NCBI GenBank assembly: GCA_002449695.1
Contig: DJXI01000006.1
Span: forward strand, 1-15,885
DNA: 15,885 nt
Source: Verrucomicrobia bacterium UBA7008
Lineage (GTDB): Bacteria > Verrucomicrobiota > Kiritimatiellia > RFP12 > UBA1067
Direction of reading: 5' to 3'
The position numbers and the translations under genes were made by a program. How positions within the stretch are numbered: position 1 is the first letter of the stretch; every line of letters begins with the position of its first letter. Shown one piece after another: positions 14,565 through 15,885 of this stretch. The notes under the pieces were generated by a model. That model was not told where the DNA came from, did no database searches, and was given only the letters and a program-made list of their open reading frames with translations.

Positions 14565-14589
14565 CGCGCGGCCGTGGATGTGATATACT
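14561..14589 (+). promoter_or_regulatory. Extended -10 promoter of purL
   Basis: CTGACG (14561-14566), a 17-nt spacer and TATACT (14584-14589) with TGA in front give TGATATACT at 14581-14589. The -35, spacer length and -10 are identical to the promoter at 4319-4347. The predicted leader is about 43 nt and carries GAGGAG (14627-14632), 6 nt before the ATG. No purine riboswitch-like structure fits in this short leader. Confidence 0.8.
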
Positions 14590-14638
14590 ATTCCTTATCT
14601 GTTTCAACACGACGATCAACCTGTCTGAGGAGAAAAAC

Positions 14639-15885
14639 ATGATTCTGCTGCTGGGTTCGGAAGCCTATTCGCCGTTCCGTCTGGACGCGCTCAAGGATGC
14701 CATTTCGAAAATCGACCCGACGCTGGGCCGCCTCGCCATCGACGCCCGGTGGGTCTACGCCATTCAGATGGCCGACACGGCCTTTTCGCCCGAGGAGCTG
14801 CAGCGCGCGGCCGTCCTCCTGAACGCCGACGGGCCGTGCGACGGCGCGGACTTCTTCGTCACGCCGCGCAAGGGCACGATCAGCCCGTGGTCGTCGAAGG
14901 CGACCGACATCTTCCGCAACTGCGGCCTCGCGACGATCCTGCGCGTCGAGCGCGGCATCCGCTACAGGGTGACGCGGCTCAACTCCTTCGGCTACGCCGA
15001 CGCCGAGAACCCGACGGTGGAGGTCGGTGCGTGGACGGGCGCGCTCTACGACAAGATGACCGAGGGCGTGTATGCGTCCATCGACGACCTCTTCGAGGTG
15101 GACGAGCCGAAGCCGGGGCGGACGTACGACGTGCTCGCGAAGGGCATCGACGCGATCCGCGAGGCGAACGCGGAGATCGGGCTCGCGATCAGCGAGGAGG
15201 AGATGGCGTATCTCGCGAAGTCCTTCACGGCGGCGGGCCGCAACCCGACCGACACGGAGCTTGTGATGTTCGGCCAGGTGAACAGCGAGCACTGCCGCCA
15301 CAAGATCTTCGGCGCGGAGTTCATCATCGACGGCAGGAAGCAGCCGAAGTCGCTCTTCGAGATGATCAAGAATACGCACAAGAAGCGTCCGCAGGACACC
15401 TTGAGCGCGTACAAGGACAATTCGGCCGTCGTCAGGGGCTTCCCGACGCAGGTCTTCGCGATCGATCCGAAGACGAACGCCTACGGTTTCAAGAAGGATC
15501 AGGTCGAGCAGCTGATGAAGGTCGAGACCCACAACCATCCGACCGCGATCTCCCCGTATCCGGGCGCGGCGACGGGCGTGGGCGGCGAAATCCGCGACGA
15601 GGCGGCGACGGGCACGGGCTCGCGCACGGTCGCCGGCATCTGCGGCTTCATGGTCTCGAACCTGCGCATCCCCGGCTTCCCGCAGCCGTGGGAGCGCGTG
15701 TACGCCGACTTCCCGACGCGGCTGGCGACGCCGCTGCAGATCATGATCGACGGCCCCATCGGCGGCGCGGCGTTCGGCAACGAGTTCGGACGGCCGCAGC
15801 TGTGCGGCTTCTTCCGCACGTACGAGGGCGAGATCCTCGGCGAGCTGCGCGGCTACCACAAGCCCATCATGCTCGCGGGCGGCAT
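14639..15885 (+). CDS. purL: Phosphoribosylformylglycinamidine synthase (large type), 3' end outside window
   Basis: This enzyme catalyses the fourth step of purine synthesis: FGAR + ATP + glutamine to FGAM. The visible 415 residues have the N-terminal signature of the large single-chain enzyme of about 1,300 residues (as in E. coli), including VTPRKGTISPWSSKATDI. The active-site helix VNSEHCRHKIFG (about 214-225) and VETHNHPTAISPYPGAATG (about 295-313), followed by GGEIRDEAATG, also match. The glutaminase part lies beyond the window. The start follows from GAGGAG at 14627-14632 and homology at the first residues (MILLLGSEAYSPFRLDALKDA aligns with the start of E. coli PurL). It has its own promoter and is a unit separate from the envelope operon. 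Confidence 0.93.
   Translation, partial: MILLLGSEAYSPFRLDALKDAISKIDPTLGRLAIDARWVYAIQMADTAFSPEELQRAAVLLNADGPCDGADFFVTPRKGTISPWSSKATDIFRNCGLATILRVERGIRYRVTRLNSFGYADAENPTVEVGAWTGALYDKMTEGVYASIDDLFEVDEPKPGRTYDVLAKGIDAIREANAEIGLAISEEEMAYLAKSFTAAGRNPTDTELVMFGQVNSEHCRHKIFGAEFIIDGRKQPKSLFEMIKNTHKKRPQDTLSAYKDNSAVVRGFPTQVFAIDPKTNAYGFKKDQVEQLMKVETHNHPTAISPYPGAATGVGGEIRDEAATGTGSRTVAGICGFMVSNLRIPGFPQPWERVYADFPTRLATPLQIMIDGPIGGAAFGNEFGRPQLCGFFRTYEGEILGELRGYHKPIMLAGG

Noticed and set aside
14588..15859. Long minus-strand open frame
   Set aside because: It is the antisense shadow of purL; the translation is Arg/Leu/Val-rich without motifs, as expected in GC-rich DNA.

Overview
The window comes from a Gram-negative, very GC-rich bacterium. 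A Kdo transferase (WaaA), a lipoprotein with an N-terminal signal, and several Sec-exported proteins show the envelope type. The codon style, the secreted LamG-like proteins, the repeat content and the EF-hand/two-helix membrane protein suggest an uncultured Kiritimatiellia/Verrucomicrobiota-type (PVC) gut or environmental bacterium. The phylum is inferred, not proven.

Two regions differ sharply in character. The left part (about 1-4200) is an accessory mosaic of lower GC. It holds the 3' portion of a secreted endonuclease/exonuclease/phosphatase (EEP) protein with a LamG-like tail (1-1416) and an opposite-strand AAA_14/DUF4143 ATPase gene with its own promoter (1447-2583, minus). It also holds a decapitated C-terminal fragment of a paralogous LamG protein (2716-2985), an intact secreted LamG-like protein (3007-4041) with a strong terminator, and a second orphan copy of the same C-terminal tail (4100-4183). 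Tandem and palindromic 9-bp repeats (AATCCTGTA) and a 13-nt repeat run in frame through the coding sequence.

The right part (about 4300-15885) is compact, all on the plus strand, and organised in four transcription units. Each starts at a clear sigma-70-like promoter with an extended -10 box (TGATATACT or TGATATAAT). Unit A is a GH43-like secreted glycosidase plus an NAD synthetase that lacks the usual glutaminase domain; its predicted mRNA is leaderless. Unit B is secG, an NAD-dependent epimerase and an uncharacterised EF-hand membrane protein. Unit C is six tightly coupled envelope genes: a PglD/NeuD-like acyltransferase, waaA, a membrane-anchored TPR protein with a spermidine-synthase-like remnant, a lipoprotein, a ketosynthase, and an ApeP/FabZ-like dehydratase. 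Unit D is purL, cut by the right edge of the window.

The most interesting element is unit C. It couples the Kdo transferase of LPS core synthesis to a ketosynthase/dehydratase pair of the aryl-polyene kind and two unassigned envelope proteins. Other points worth following are the amidase-less NAD synthetase of the glutamine-dependent type, the in-frame repeat insertions, and the reshuffled LamG tails in the left region.
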